From positions 496,001-560,000 of the forward strand of contig CP154795.1 of assembly GCA_039565995.1 (NCBI GenBank): 64,000 bases of DNA. Reading direction: 5' to 3'. This DNA is from Propionibacteriaceae bacterium ZF39. Its GTDB lineage: Bacteria > Actinomycetota > Actinomycetes > Propionibacteriales > Propionibacteriaceae. The notes beneath the pieces were generated by a model that worked only from the letters and a program-made list of their open reading frames with translations, was not told where the DNA came from and made no database searches. The translations under genes were made by a program, and so were the position numbers. Of this stretch, positions 8,302 through 17,541 are shown piece after piece (the stretch's first letter is position 1; the number at the start of each line of letters is the position of its first letter).

Positions 8302-11300
8302 GCAGCATGACGAGCCGGTCCATGCCGATGCCCAGCCCGCCGGTGGGCGGCATCCCGATCTCCAGGGCCCGCAGGAAATCCTCGTCGATCTGCATCGCCT
8401 CGAGATCACCCGCCGCGGCCTTCAACGACTGCTCCGTGAACCGGCGGCGCTGGTCGAAGGGGTCGGTGAGTTCGGTGTACGCCGTGCCCAGCTCCATGCC
8501 GTTCACGACGAGGTCCCAGCGCTCGACCAGTCCGGTCTTCGACCGGTGGCGCCGCGTCAGGGGCGAGGTCTCGGCGGGGAAGTCCACATAGAACGTCGGC
8601 GCGACCGTCTCCGGCTCGACCAGTTCGCCATAGAGCTCCTCGAGGATCGCGCCCGGACCCGACCCGGGCGGCAGACCCACATCGAACTGCTCCGCCAGCG
8701 CGAGCAGACGATCAAGGTGGGTGTCGAGCGACACCGGTTCGCCGACTGCCTCCGAGACCGCGTCGAGCACGCTCACCACAGCCCAGTCGCCGCTGACGTC
8801 GAACTCGTTTCCGTCCAGGAACAGCACCTCCCGGCCCGTCGCCGCCACCGCCGCTGCCCGCACGATGCGCTGGGTGAGCAGGCGCATGTCGTGATAGTCG
8901 GCATACGGCTGATAGGCCTCCAGCGACGTGAACTCCGGGTTGTGGGTCGCGTCGACGCCCTCGTTGCGGAAGTTGCGGCTCATTTCGAAGATGCGGCCCA
9001 TGCCCCCGACGAGCAGGCGCTTCAGATAGAGCTCGGGCGCGATGCGCAGATAGAGATCGGTGTCATAGGCGTTGATGTGGGTGACGAACGGCCGCGCACT
9101 CGCGCCGCCGTGCACCGGCTGCAGCACCGGCGTCTCGACCTCGGCGAACCCCTCGGCCTCGAGCGTCGTCCGCACGGCCCGCATCGCGCGGCTGCGGAGC
9201 TCGAGCACGTGTACGCCGTGTGGGCGCGTGATCAGGTCCTCCGAGCGGCGGCGGACCCTCGACTCGGGATCGGCCCAACCCGCGAACGCCAGCGGGTGGA
9301 GACACTTGGCCTGGATCTCCCAGGACTCGACGAGCAAGGTCGGCGTACCCGTCCGGCTCGTCCCGCACCGACCGCGGACCAGGACGAGGTCGCCGATATC
9401 GAGGAGCTTCGCGAACCGGCGGAGTCCCTCGCGGCCGACGGAGTCGCGTTCGGTCGCGATCTGGACCGTGCCGCGCCCATCGGTCAGGGTCATGAACACG
9501 ACCCCGCCGTGGTTGCGGATCGCGCGGACGCGGCCCACGACCGTCCCGACCGCATCGGCGACCCAGTCCGCCTCCAACGCGCCGAGGTCGGTGCTCGGCC
9601 GGGCATCGACGGCGGGATAGCTCTCGATCCCGGCGGCGGTGAGGGCCTCGACATGCGCGATGCGGACGCGGGATTGCTCGGCGCGCTTCGGTTCGAGGTC
9701 GGCGGCGACGGCCACCGGGGCGGTGGCGAGCGCCCGCGCCCGCTCGACATCAGCGGGAGGCAGGTGGCGATCGTGCTCCTTGGCGAAGGGCGCCGGCAGG
9801 AAGCCCTCGGCCTGACCGATCGCCATCAGGGTCTGGGGCAGGGCCACGACATCGGCGAAGCAGACATACCGCGGCACCCACTCCGGGTGGTAGCGCCGGT
9901 TGCTGCGATAGAGGCGTTCGAGCTGCCAGACCCGATCCAGCACGCCCAGCACCGACCCGTTGAGCCGGGTCATCGGGTTGGCGCCCAGTTCGTCGGCGCC
10001 GGCAAAGGCCGTGCGGAACATACAGAAGTTGAGCGAGACCTTGCGTACCCCCAGCTCGCCGCACTGCTCCATCAGCTCGCTCACCATCAGCTCGGTGACC
10101 CCGTTCGGGGCGTCGGGGCTGCGGCGCATGACATCGAGCGAGAGGCCGTTGGGGGTCCAGGGGACGAAGGTGAGTACGCCCTGCAGACGCCCGTCGGCGT
10201 CGTGCGCGCAGACCCACGCGATGGTCGGGTCGGCCGGATCGCCGAGGCGGTTGAGGGCCATCGAGAATCCGCGCTCGGTGTCGCCGTGGCGCCATTCGTC
10301 GACGAGTTTCTGCAGGGTCGTGAGCTCGGCCGGGTCGATCTGGGCCTGCCGTCGGACGGTGACGGTGAGGCCCTCGCGGCGGGCGCGCTGCACGGCTCGG
10401 CGCAGGTCGCGACGAGCAGGTCCCGACAGCGTGAACGAGGCAGCATCCAGCACGGCCTCATCACCGAAGTGGAGGACCCGCAGGCCGTTCGCGGCGTACG
10501 CCCGTGCGCCCGCCGCGCTCGCCCCGATCACCGCCGGAATCCAGCCGAAGTCGCGCGCCTCGCGCCGCCACTGCTCGATGACGTCGGGCCAGGACTTCGG
10601 GTCGCCCAGGGGGTCGCCGGACGCAACGCTCACCCCCTGCAGCACGCGATAGGTGACGGCGGCATGGTCGTGGGGACTGAAGATCGATTCCTTGTCGCGC
10701 CGGGTCGCGAAATAGGCGAGCGAGTCGGTCGAGGAGCGCACGAGCTCGCGGAGGGTGAGCTCGTGATCGGGTGACCAGAGACCGCGGGGATGGGAGGTAC
10801 GCAGGAAGACGAGGACCATCGCGAGCAGGGTCAGGCCGAGGAAGAGGGACGACAGTTGGGTGACCCCATGGGGGACCGGTGGGTGGCCGCTCGCGGTCGG
10901 CAGGCGCAGGCCGAGCGCGCCCGAAATCACCTGGACGATGGCCTCCCACGCGGTCGAGGTGAGCGGGTGACCGGCGACGCGGAGCGCGATCCAGGTGGCG
11001 CCCAGGGTGACGGCCAGCCCGACAGCGCCGGTGCCGAAGGCCGCGAGGAACGATCCCTGGCGCAGACGTCCGCGAAACGCGGCGCGGGACAGCCACAACA
11101 CGACGATGATCGCGACGGCGATCGGGACGGAAGCGATGTTCCAGGCCCGGGTGAACCCGTCGTCGCGGAAGCCGGTGAGGCGCACCCAGACCGGCAGATC
11201 GAAGGCCAGAGCGATCCCGACATAGATGCCGATGAGCTGGAAGAACAGGACGACGACCAGACCGATCCGCTTGCGGCGCATCAGGGCACTGGTGATGATC

Positions 11301-11494
11301 GCCAACGCGACCACCGACACGATCGAATGCGCGACCGGCACATTGATGAGCTCGAAGAATCCCTCGAACCAGCTGGGCACGTGATGGGACTGGCGCTGGG
11401 TGATCCAGCCGGCCAGCGCGACGAGGGTCGCGATGGCATACAAGAAGGTGAACACGCCGGCGATCCGCTCCGCCGTCCGACGATGAAAACGCAT
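8243..11494 (-). CDS. lysX: Bifunctional lysyl-phosphatidylglycerol synthase / lysyl-tRNA synthetase
   Basis: Encodes 1083 residues with the actinobacterial LysX layout. An N-terminal membrane domain of six or more helices (to about 270) is followed by a DUF2156 lysyl-transferase domain (about 300-590), an OB-fold tRNA-binding domain (about 650-750) and a class II LysRS core. The core shows motif 2 in FEMSRNFRNEGVD with THNPEFTSLE and motif 3 in GIGMDRLVMLL. It charges tRNA with lysine and transfers lysine to phosphatidylglycerol, which lowers membrane negative charge and protects against cationic peptides. The start is the ATG at 11494; the open frame upstream lacks similarity. A separate housekeeping lysS is expected elsewhere. 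Confidence 0.93.
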   Translation of the reverse strand: MRFHRRTAERIAGVFTFLYAIATLVALAGWITQRQSHHVPSWFEGFFELINVPVAHSIVSVVALAIITSALMRRKRIGLVVVLFFQLIGIYVGIALAFDLPVWVRLTGFRDDGFTRAWNIASVPIAVAIIVVLWLSRAAFRGRLRQGSFLAAFGTGAVGLAVTLGATWIALRVAGHPLTSTAWEAIVQVISGALGLRLPTASGHPPVPHGVTQLSSLFLGLTLLAMVLVFLRTSHPRGLWSPDHELTLRELVRSSTDSLAYFATRRDKESIFSPHDHAAVTYRVLQGVSVASGDPLGDPKSWPDVIEQWRREARDFGWIPAVIGASAAGARAYAANGLRVLHFGDEAVLDAASFTLSGPARRDLRRAVQRARREGLTVTVRRQAQIDPAELTTLQKLVDEWRHGDTERGFSMALNRLGDPADPTIAWVCAHDADGRLQGVLTFVPWTPNGLSLDVMRRSPDAPNGVTELMVSELMEQCGELGVRKVSLNFCMFRTAFAGADELGANPMTRLNGSVLGVLDRVWQLERLYRSNRRYHPEWVPRYVCFADVVALPQTLMAIGQAEGFLPAPFAKEHDRHLPPADVERARALATAPVAVAADLEPKRAEQSRVRIAHVEALTAAGIESYPAVDARPSTDLGALEADWVADAVGTVVGRVRAIRNHGGVVFMTLTDGRGTVQIATERDSVGREGLRRFAKLLDIGDLVLVRGRCGTSRTGTPTLLVESWEIQAKCLHPLAFAGWADPESRVRRRSEDLITRPHGVHVLELRSRAMRAVRTTLEAEGFAEVETPVLQPVHGGASARPFVTHINAYDTDLYLRIAPELYLKRLLVGGMGRIFEMSRNFRNEGVDATHNPEFTSLEAYQPYADYHDMRLLTQRIVRAAAVAATGREVLFLDGNEFDVSGDWAVVSVLDAVSEAVGEPVSLDTHLDRLLALAEQFDVGLPPGSGPGAILEELYGELVEPETVAPTFYVDFPAETSPLTRRHRSKTGLVERWDLVVNGMELGTAYTELTDPFDQRRRFTEQSLKAAAGDLEAMQIDEDFLRALEIGMPPTGGLGIGMDRLVMLLTGQSIRGVLTFPFVRPLA

Positions 11495-11633
11495 GGGCAC
11501 TCCCGGGCCGTCACGTTCTCGGCGGGAAGACAGGCCCTCATCTCCCGGCGTTCGAGCGTACTGCGGATCCCGCTCCCGGGTCAGTTGGCGGAGGGCGAAT
11601 ACTGGGGCAGACACGATCCAGCAGGAGGCTTTC

Positions 11634-13055
11634 ATGGGCACACCCGAGGTATTCGACTTCGTGGTCATCGGTGCGGGTCCGGTGGGCGAGAATTTCGCCC
11701 AGTACGCGACCGAGGGCACGGATCTGACCGCTGTGCTCATCGAGCAGGAACTGGTGGGCGGCGAGTGCTCCTATTGGGCCTGCATGCCGAGCAAGGCACT
11801 GTTGCGGCCCATCGAGGTCGAGACGACGGCGCAGCACCTGCCCGGAGTCAGGGGAGCGGAGTTGGATCCGGAGGCGCTGTTGGCCCGGCGCGACGACTGG
11901 GTGTCGCACTATGACGACACCGGCCAGGTCGACTGGGCCGAGGGCGCGGGTATCCGAGTCATCCGGGGTGTCGGTCGGCTGAGCGGTGAGCGGCAGGTGA
12001 CGGTCGAGACGGCCGATCGGATGGTTGTGCTCGAGGCCCGGCAGGCGGTTGTGCTGGCGACCGGGAGCGAGGCGGTGGTGCCGGAGGTCTATGCGGCGAG
12101 CGCGCCGTGGGGGTCGCGGGATGCGACGGGGGTACGCGAGGTCCCTGCCCGGCTCGCGATCGTCGGTGGCGGAGTCGTGGCCTGTGAGGCGGCGGTGTGG
12201 ATGAACGCGCTCGGGTCGGAGGTGACGATGCTCGTGCGCGGGGACCGGCTACTGCCCCGGACGGAGCCGTTCGCGAGTGACCTGGTCCGGGACGCGCTGG
12301 TCGACAGCGGGATCGACGTGCGGTTGGAGGCGGACGTCTCTGAGTGCCGGCGCGACGATGCGCGGGACGCGGGTGTAGGCCGGATTCACGGCGGAGAGGT
12401 GCAGCTCACGGTGGCCGGTGACGAGGTCGTGGTCGATGAGCTGCTCGTCGCAACGGGCCGGCAGCCGCGGTTGGCCGATGTCGGGTTGGAGACGGTGGGG
12501 CTGGAACCGCGCGGGATTGCTGATCGACCGGACTGGTTGGTCCTGGTCGGGGATGTGAGCGGTGAGGCACCCCTGACGCACTGGGGGAAATATCGGGCTC
12601 GCGTGCTCGGGGAGCAGCTGGCCGCGCGGGCGGAGGGGCGACCGGAACCGGTTGCGCCGGACGAGGTGCCCGTGCCCCAGGTGGTGTTCACCGATCCCCA
12701 GGTCGCGTCGGTGGGGCTGACCGAGGAGGCCGCGCGGAAGGCGTGCGCCAACGTCGTCGTGGCGAAGGTCGACTGGAGCTCCGCGGGCGGCGCTGCGCTG
12801 CTGCGCGATGACGCGACCGGGGCGGCCCAGATCGTGGTGGATCGGGCGTCGGGATGTGTGGTGGGCGCGACGTTCGTCGGGTCCGGGGCGGGCGAGCTGA
12901 TCCACGCGGCGACGATTGCGGTCGCCGGGCGGGTGCCGGTGCACGTGCTCCGACACGCCGTGCCCAGCTATCCGACCGCGAGCGAGCTGTGGCTGCGGTT
13001 GTTGGAGTCGTTGCCGCAGGACCTGCGGAGGGGAACTGTCGGAGCCCAGGACTAG
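11634..13055 (+). CDS. Pyridine nucleotide-disulfide oxidoreductase (class I, lipoamide dehydrogenase-like)
   Basis: Encodes 473 residues with an FAD-binding GAGPVGENFA at the N-terminus, the redox-active pair in GGECSYWACMPSK (C-X4-C), an NAD(P)-binding IVGGGVVACEAA, and the FAD site VLVGDVSGEAPLTH. The C-terminal dimerisation domain ends in HAVPSYPTASELW, where the usual HAHPT active-site motif is changed, so it is a divergent member and not clearly dihydrolipoyl dehydrogenase. AGGAGG sits at a good distance before the ATG at 11634. The downstream GNAT gene follows after 29 bases. Confidence 0.88.
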   Translation: MGTPEVFDFVVIGAGPVGENFAQYATEGTDLTAVLIEQELVGGECSYWACMPSKALLRPIEVETTAQHLPGVRGAELDPEALLARRDDWVSHYDDTGQVDWAEGAGIRVIRGVGRLSGERQVTVETADRMVVLEARQAVVLATGSEAVVPEVYAASAPWGSRDATGVREVPARLAIVGGGVVACEAAVWMNALGSEVTMLVRGDRLLPRTEPFASDLVRDALVDSGIDVRLEADVSECRRDDARDAGVGRIHGGEVQLTVAGDEVVVDELLVATGRQPRLADVGLETVGLEPRGIADRPDWLVLVGDVSGEAPLTHWGKYRARVLGEQLAARAEGRPEPVAPDEVPVPQVVFTDPQVASVGLTEEAARKACANVVVAKVDWSSAGGAALLRDDATGAAQIVVDRASGCVVGATFVGSGAGELIHAATIAVAGRVPVHVLRHAVPSYPTASELWLRLLESLPQDLRRGTVGAQD

Positions 13056-13084
13056 GGTCGGGGACAACCACGAAGGGGAGCGAT

Positions 13085-13396
13085 ATGGCTGACATCCAGG
13101 TGACGAGGAACGAGGCGGAGAGCCGCTGGGAAGCGACGCTCGACGGCAAGCTGGCGGGATTCGCGCAATATCAGCTGGCGAACGAGCTGGTGGTGTTCAC
13201 GCATACGGAGGTGGACCCGGCGTTCGAGGGCAAGGGGGTCGGCGGTGCGCTGGCCCGCGCTGCGCTCGACGACGTGCGTGGCGAGGGCACGCGGAAGGTT
13301 CTGATCGTGTGTCCTTTCATCACGGGTTGGATCGCGCGCCATCGGGAATACGCCGATCTGCTCTATGGCGCGCCCGGGTCGACGGCCAAGGACTGA
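13085..13396 (+). CDS. Small GNAT-like N-acetyltransferase (GNAT_SF_14 type)
   Basis: Encodes 103 residues of the minimal GNAT-like family. The acetyl-CoA loop is FEGKGVGGALARAAL, preceded by ELVVFTHTEVDP, and the end HREYADLLYG is typical for the family. The substrate is unknown. AAGGGGAG precedes the ATG. It ends two bases before the convergent hydrolase gene and is probably cotranscribed with the oxidoreductase upstream. Confidence 0.85.
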   Translation: MADIQVTRNEAESRWEATLDGKLAGFAQYQLANELVVFTHTEVDPAFEGKGVGGALARAALDDVRGEGTRKVLIVCPFITGWIARHREYADLLYGAPGSTAKD

Positions 13397-13398
13397 CG

Positions 13399-14280
13399 TC
13401 AGGTCACCCGTGCGAAGTCGACGGTTCGTTCCAGGACCTCCGGCGCGCGCAGGACGCGATAGTGGCCGTGGCCCTCGGTGAGGAGCAGATCGGAGTTCGG
13501 CCATTGGGCGGCCAGGGCTTCCGACTCGATCGGTGAGGTCATCGGGTCGTCGCGGTCGTGGACGATGAGCGCGGGCGGCAGGTGCCGATCGGCCTGCTCC
13601 GCGGCGACCAGGGGGAGCAGGTCGAAATCGGCAAGGGGCCGGTTCATCCGGCGGCGGAAGCGTTCGACCAGGCGGTCGCGGGTGGGCGTACCCAATCCGA
13701 GCGCCCCGCAGAACACGTCCAGCATTCCGGAGGTGGTCGCGGCGGCCGAGATCAGGACCTGGCGATCGGGCGTGATGCCGTGGTGGCGTTGCGCCCAGAT
13801 CACGGACAGGCAGCCCATGGAGTGGGCGACAGTGAGAGTGGGCGTACCCCAGCGGTCAGCCACCGCGTGATAGCACTCCGCCATCTCGGGGACGGTGCTG
13901 CACCGGCCGCCGAGGGAGCCCGGTCCGGAGTCGCCGTGGGCGAGGGCGTCGAAGGCGATGACGCGGAAGCCCTGCGCGGTCAGCACGGGGACGAAGGAGC
14001 TCAGCTGCTGCCACCAGCCACCCCAGCCGTGGATGAGGTACGCCGGCGGGGCGCTCTGGTCGCCCCAGGTGCGGCCGTGGATGTCGTGGCCGTTGTGGGT
14101 GACGGTGAACGGGCGGCCCGGGTCGGTGACGTGCCGGTTGCGACGGTCGGCCGGCGGGGGTGTGCCGACGCGGAACCAGAGGCGCTCGGCGACTGCGGCA
14201 GAGGCTGCTGGATTGAGGCGTTCCAAGGTGGACAGCGACGTGCGCAACAGGTTTGGCACGATCGTGCTTTTCTTTGGCAT
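13399..14280 (-). CDS. Alpha/beta hydrolase
   Basis: Encodes 293 residues of the alpha/beta hydrolase fold. Visible elements are the oxyanion-hole HGWGGWWQQL, the nucleophile elbow AHSMGC (Ser), the acid in VHDRDDPMT and the late catalytic His in EGHGHYRVL. The substrate is unknown. It lies 52 bases downstream of the TetR gene on the same strand and could belong to that regulator's operon. Confidence 0.85.
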   Translation of the reverse strand: MPKKSTIVPNLLRTSLSTLERLNPAASAAVAERLWFRVGTPPPADRRNRHVTDPGRPFTVTHNGHDIHGRTWGDQSAPPAYLIHGWGGWWQQLSSFVPVLTAQGFRVIAFDALAHGDSGPGSLGGRCSTVPEMAECYHAVADRWGTPTLTVAHSMGCLSVIWAQRHHGITPDRQVLISAAATTSGMLDVFCGALGLGTPTRDRLVERFRRRMNRPLADFDLLPLVAAEQADRHLPPALIVHDRDDPMTSPIESEALAAQWPNSDLLLTEGHGHYRVLRAPEVLERTVDFARVT

Positions 14281-14332
14281 CGGTGGGCTCCTTCGAGGGG
14301 TGGGTTGGGTCAGGCGGGGAGGCGTTCGGGGG

Positions 14333-14920
14333 TCACGCGAGGAGTCGCTCGACCGCGGCCCAGGTGTGGGCCTCCGCGAGCGGGTCGCGCATCATGCGGA
14401 CGCCGAAATGGTGGCCGAGCATGAGCGCATAGAGGTGGTGGGCGAAGGCGTCGTCGTCGGTGTCCGGGACGTCGCCCGCGGTTACGGCTGAGCGATGGAC
14501 GCGGCGGATCACATCCATGAACTGGGCGTGGTAGTCGGCGAGCCGGTCGCGGACGGGGCCGTCGGGGGAGTCGTCGAGTTCGCTGGCGGCGGCGGCGAAG
14601 AGGCAGCCGCCGGGGAGGGCGTACTCCTCCTTTCCGCCGGACCAGCCCATCCAGCGTTCGATGAGGGTACGCAGGCGCGGCTGCCCCGCCGGCTGTTGCA
14701 GCGCAGGGAGGATCACGGCCCGGGTGAAGTGATCGGCGGCGAAATCGAGGATGTCGAGCTGGAGTTTCTCCTTGGAGCCGAAGTGGGCATAGAGGCCGCT
14801 CTTGGACATGTCCAACGCGGTCGCCAGGCTGCCGATCGTGAGGTGGGTGAGGCCGATGCGGCTCGCTTCGCGGACGCCGCCGGCCAGGATCTGCCGGTTC
14901 GTGTCCTCACCCTTGCCCAT
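14333..14920 (-). CDS. TetR-family transcriptional regulator
   Basis: Encodes 195 residues. The N-terminal helix-turn-helix (about residues 8-55) reads LTIGSLATALDMSKSGLYAHFGSKEKL, and a C-terminal ligand domain contains ALPGGCLFAAAASELDD, like regulators near AcrR/YcdC-type TetR proteins. A perfect 9-base inverted repeat overlaps its promoter, which points to autoregulation. It lies between the PEP-utilising enzyme gene and the hydrolase gene, all on the minus strand, so one or both may be its targets. Confidence 0.9.
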   Translation of the reverse strand: MGKGEDTNRQILAGGVREASRIGLTHLTIGSLATALDMSKSGLYAHFGSKEKLQLDILDFAADHFTRAVILPALQQPAGQPRLRTLIERWMGWSGGKEEYALPGGCLFAAAASELDDSPDGPVRDRLADYHAQFMDVIRRVHRSAVTAGDVPDTDDDAFAHHLYALMLGHHFGVRMMRDPLAEAHTWAAVERLLA

Positions 14921-14921
14921 G

Positions 14922-14950
14922 ACAAAAGAAAAGCACGGTCGTTCTTTTGT
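14922..14950. promoter_or_regulatory. Inverted-repeat operator at the tetR start
   Basis: The arms acaaaagaa (14922-14930) and ttcttttgt (14942-14950) are perfect reverse complements, separated by 11 bases. They stand out from the GC-rich surroundings and begin one base upstream of the tetR ATG, between that gene and the PEP-utilising enzyme gene. Position and symmetry fit a TetR operator; binding is inferred. Confidence 0.7.
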
Positions 14951-14963
14951 GGCAAGGGGTTCT

Positions 14964-17516
14964 TCACAGAAGGGCGATCGCGCCCGAGGTGCCGTCGATC
15001 CGGATGCGCTGGCCGTCGGTGAGCCGGGTGGTGGCGGCGTCGACGCCCACGACCGCGGGAATGCCGCATTCGCGGGCGACGACCGAGCCGTGGGTCATCA
15101 TGCCGCCGACCTCCGTGATGAGTCCGCCCGCGGTGAGGAACAGGGGTGTCCAGGCGGGGTCGGTGCCCGGGCAGACGAGGATGTCGCCGGGATCGAGGCG
15201 GGCGTGGCGCGGGTCGAAGACGATCCGCGCGGGTCCTTCCGCGACGCCGGGGGATACGCCGGCGCCGATCAGGTCGCCGTCGGCGCCGAGTCCCTCGTGG
15301 AGGGCTCGTCCGTCGCCGACAAGTACGCGCGGGATGCGCGGGCGTCGGGCCTCGGCAGCGTGGGTCGTGCGGCGTTCGGCGATCTCGTCGCGGAAGTCGT
15401 GCGTGAAGGCGAGTTGAAGCTCGTCGAAGTGGAGGAAGTAGATGTCGTCCGGGTTGTGGAGTCGACCGGCGGCGACGAGGTCGGCGGCGGAGGCGGCCAG
15501 GGCCTCCCGGAAGATCCCGAAGCAGCGGATGATGGTGAACTTCGGCGTCTCGCGTGCGCCGAAGACCCCGCGCAGGGTGCGCGCCAACAGCCGGATCCGG
15601 CGGGCTTCCAGCGGGCCGACCGCGCCGGCCAACTGCTCGATCGCGGCGTCGGCGGCGACCGCTCCGGCCGCATGGAGGGCGCGGGGATGGGGTTGATCGT
15701 CGGCGGCGATATAGCCACCGAGCGTCTGGAACACCGGGGTCGGATCATCACGCCAGCGGGGTGCGCCCAGATCGATCTCGGCCACGACTCGCATGCCGTA
15801 GGTGTCCAGGAATCCGGCGACCGTCTGCTGCGCGCGTGGTGGCAGGTCTCCGGCCAGGAACCGGGTGGCTAGCGTGTTCGGGTCGGCCGAGGTCAGGAGG
15901 TCGCGCAATGCGGGGTCGGCACGCAGCTGGGCTGCGAGGTCGGCGAGGGTGAGATCCATCCCGGTGGTGACATTGCCGGGCAGGGAGCGCAGGATGACCA
16001 GCGGCAGCTGGGCGGCGTCGGGCAGGTCGGTGGTGGCTGCGATTCGCTGCAACTGGCGCAACATGAGGATCGACGGCGCCATGATCGGCCCGAACGCGGG
16101 AAGCAGCCCTGCGAGAAGTGCCTGGGCGTGCTGCTCGATCCCGGAGGCGCGGGCGGTCAGGCGGGCTTGGGGATCGGCGTCTGCGGCGTGGTTGGGGGCG
16201 AGGTCCCGGCGTACGCTCGCGACTGTCTCTTCAGCGGCCGCGTCCAGCCGCGCCCGGGTGCCCTCCGGGTCGGCCAATGTGCGCGGGACCCCAGGGGCGA
16301 TCGTGCCGAGGAACCTCGCGAGCCCCCGGGCGGACGTGGGCTGCGGCAGTCGCCGGCGTACGCCGAAGGCCGGCTCATCAGCCAACCGGGTCATGATGGC
16401 CGCGATGCCCGGGTCGAGAGACGGCACGACTGTGAGAACGCGACGCCCGATGGCGGTCTGCAGGATCGGGGTGGTCCGCACCCAGAGTCGCTCACCGGCG
16501 GGCACGAGGGTGCGGCCGGCGCGCCAGTCCCCGCGTACGCCACCGAGGCTCGCCGCGCCCGCGATCATCATCCGCAACACGTCCTGGCCCAGCGGCGTGA
16601 TCGGGGCGAGCATGCCCTGGAACGCGCCGAAGCTGAACCAGACGTCGTTTGGCTCGTGGGGGTCGGGGATGGGATAGAGGCTCGTAATGGCGCGGGCCTG
16701 GAGGAGATGCACACGGCCGTCGGCGATGGCCCATTCGATGTCCTGCGGGGACTGTTGGAGGGCCTGGACCTTTTGGCCGAGCGTGCGGAGTGCGTCGAGT
16801 TCGGCGGGGGACAGGCGGGGTCCGTCCGCAGTGAGGTGGTGGTCGATCAGTCGACCGGACGGGGTGTCGAGCGTGTGGCTGTCCGGCTCGATCAGGCCCG
16901 AGACGAGTGCGTCGCCCAGGCCCCGGACCGATTCGATGACCGTTTCGTTGCGGCGGCCGGTCTGGGGGTTGGCGGTGAAGAGTACGCCGGAGGCCTCGGC
17001 CGGGATCATGCGCTGGATGACGACGGCGATGGAGACGTCGAGGTGATCGATGGCGTTGCGATCGCGATAGGAGATCGCCCGCGCGGTCCAGATCGAGGAC
17101 CAGCAGTCGACGATGGCTTCGAGGATCGCGTCGGGGCCTGTCACGTCGAGGAACGAGTCCTGCTGGCCCGCGAACGACAGGCCGGGGAGGTCCTCGGCCG
17201 TGGCAGAGGAGCGGACGGCGACGGGTGTGGTGGTGAGGTGGCCGAGCTGGGTGAGCAGTCGGGCGCGTTGGGTCGTGGTGGGTGAGGCTGCTCGGAAGGC
17301 GGCGCGGAGGTGCTCGGAGGTTTCGTCGCGGTCAGGGTCGGCGCGGTCGGGGTGGCCGAGGGCTGACTCGATCTCACCAGCGAGACCGGACGTGGCGACG
17401 AACTCGGCGTACTCCTCGGTCGGGATCACCACGAACTCCGGCACCGGCAGCCCGGCGTCGCGCAGGGTGATCAGGTTTGCGCCCTTGCCACCGAACCGGG
17501 CTAGAGGAGTTGTCAT
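14964..17516 (-). CDS. PEP-utilising phosphotransferase, rifampin phosphotransferase-like
   Basis: Encodes 850 residues, paralogous to the 5584-8301 gene. The N-terminal ATP-binding domain has FGGKGANLITLRDAGLPVPEF, VAVRSSATAEDLPGLSFAGQQ and ARAISYRDRN. A middle domain is followed by the swivel His domain GGMMTHGSVVARECGIPAVVG with catalytic His near 809. The THGSVVARE context is close to that of rifampin phosphotransferases, which pass phosphate from ATP to the drug, but PEP synthase-like enzymes of unknown acceptor share it. No C-terminal membrane helix is seen. The downstream tetR starts 43 bases later, which could make it drug responsive. Confidence 0.85.
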   Translation of the reverse strand: MTTPLARFGGKGANLITLRDAGLPVPEFVVIPTEEYAEFVATSGLAGEIESALGHPDRADPDRDETSEHLRAAFRAASPTTTQRARLLTQLGHLTTTPVAVRSSATAEDLPGLSFAGQQDSFLDVTGPDAILEAIVDCWSSIWTARAISYRDRNAIDHLDVSIAVVIQRMIPAEASGVLFTANPQTGRRNETVIESVRGLGDALVSGLIEPDSHTLDTPSGRLIDHHLTADGPRLSPAELDALRTLGQKVQALQQSPQDIEWAIADGRVHLLQARAITSLYPIPDPHEPNDVWFSFGAFQGMLAPITPLGQDVLRMMIAGAASLGGVRGDWRAGRTLVPAGERLWVRTTPILQTAIGRRVLTVVPSLDPGIAAIMTRLADEPAFGVRRRLPQPTSARGLARFLGTIAPGVPRTLADPEGTRARLDAAAEETVASVRRDLAPNHAADADPQARLTARASGIEQHAQALLAGLLPAFGPIMAPSILMLRQLQRIAATTDLPDAAQLPLVILRSLPGNVTTGMDLTLADLAAQLRADPALRDLLTSADPNTLATRFLAGDLPPRAQQTVAGFLDTYGMRVVAEIDLGAPRWRDDPTPVFQTLGGYIAADDQPHPRALHAAGAVAADAAIEQLAGAVGPLEARRIRLLARTLRGVFGARETPKFTIIRCFGIFREALAASAADLVAAGRLHNPDDIYFLHFDELQLAFTHDFRDEIAERRTTHAAEARRPRIPRVLVGDGRALHEGLGADGDLIGAGVSPGVAEGPARIVFDPRHARLDPGDILVCPGTDPAWTPLFLTAGGLITEVGGMMTHGSVVARECGIPAVVGVDAATTRLTDGQRIRIDGTSGAIALL

Positions 17517-17541
17517 GCAGCCATCGTCCCGCCGGCAGGAC

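Noticed and set aside
8138-10774. Long open frame on the plus strand (878 codons) opposite lysX
   Set aside because: It has no recognisable motif, and lysX on the other strand shows full family structure. GC-rich third positions create such antisense frames.
11634-13055. Mercuric reductase
   Set aside because: No N-terminal HMA domain and no C-terminal vicinal Cys pair; only the disulfide-oxidoreductase core is present.
16128-17285. Plus-strand frame inside the second PEP-utilising enzyme gene
   Set aside because: Glycine/arginine-rich shadow without family features.
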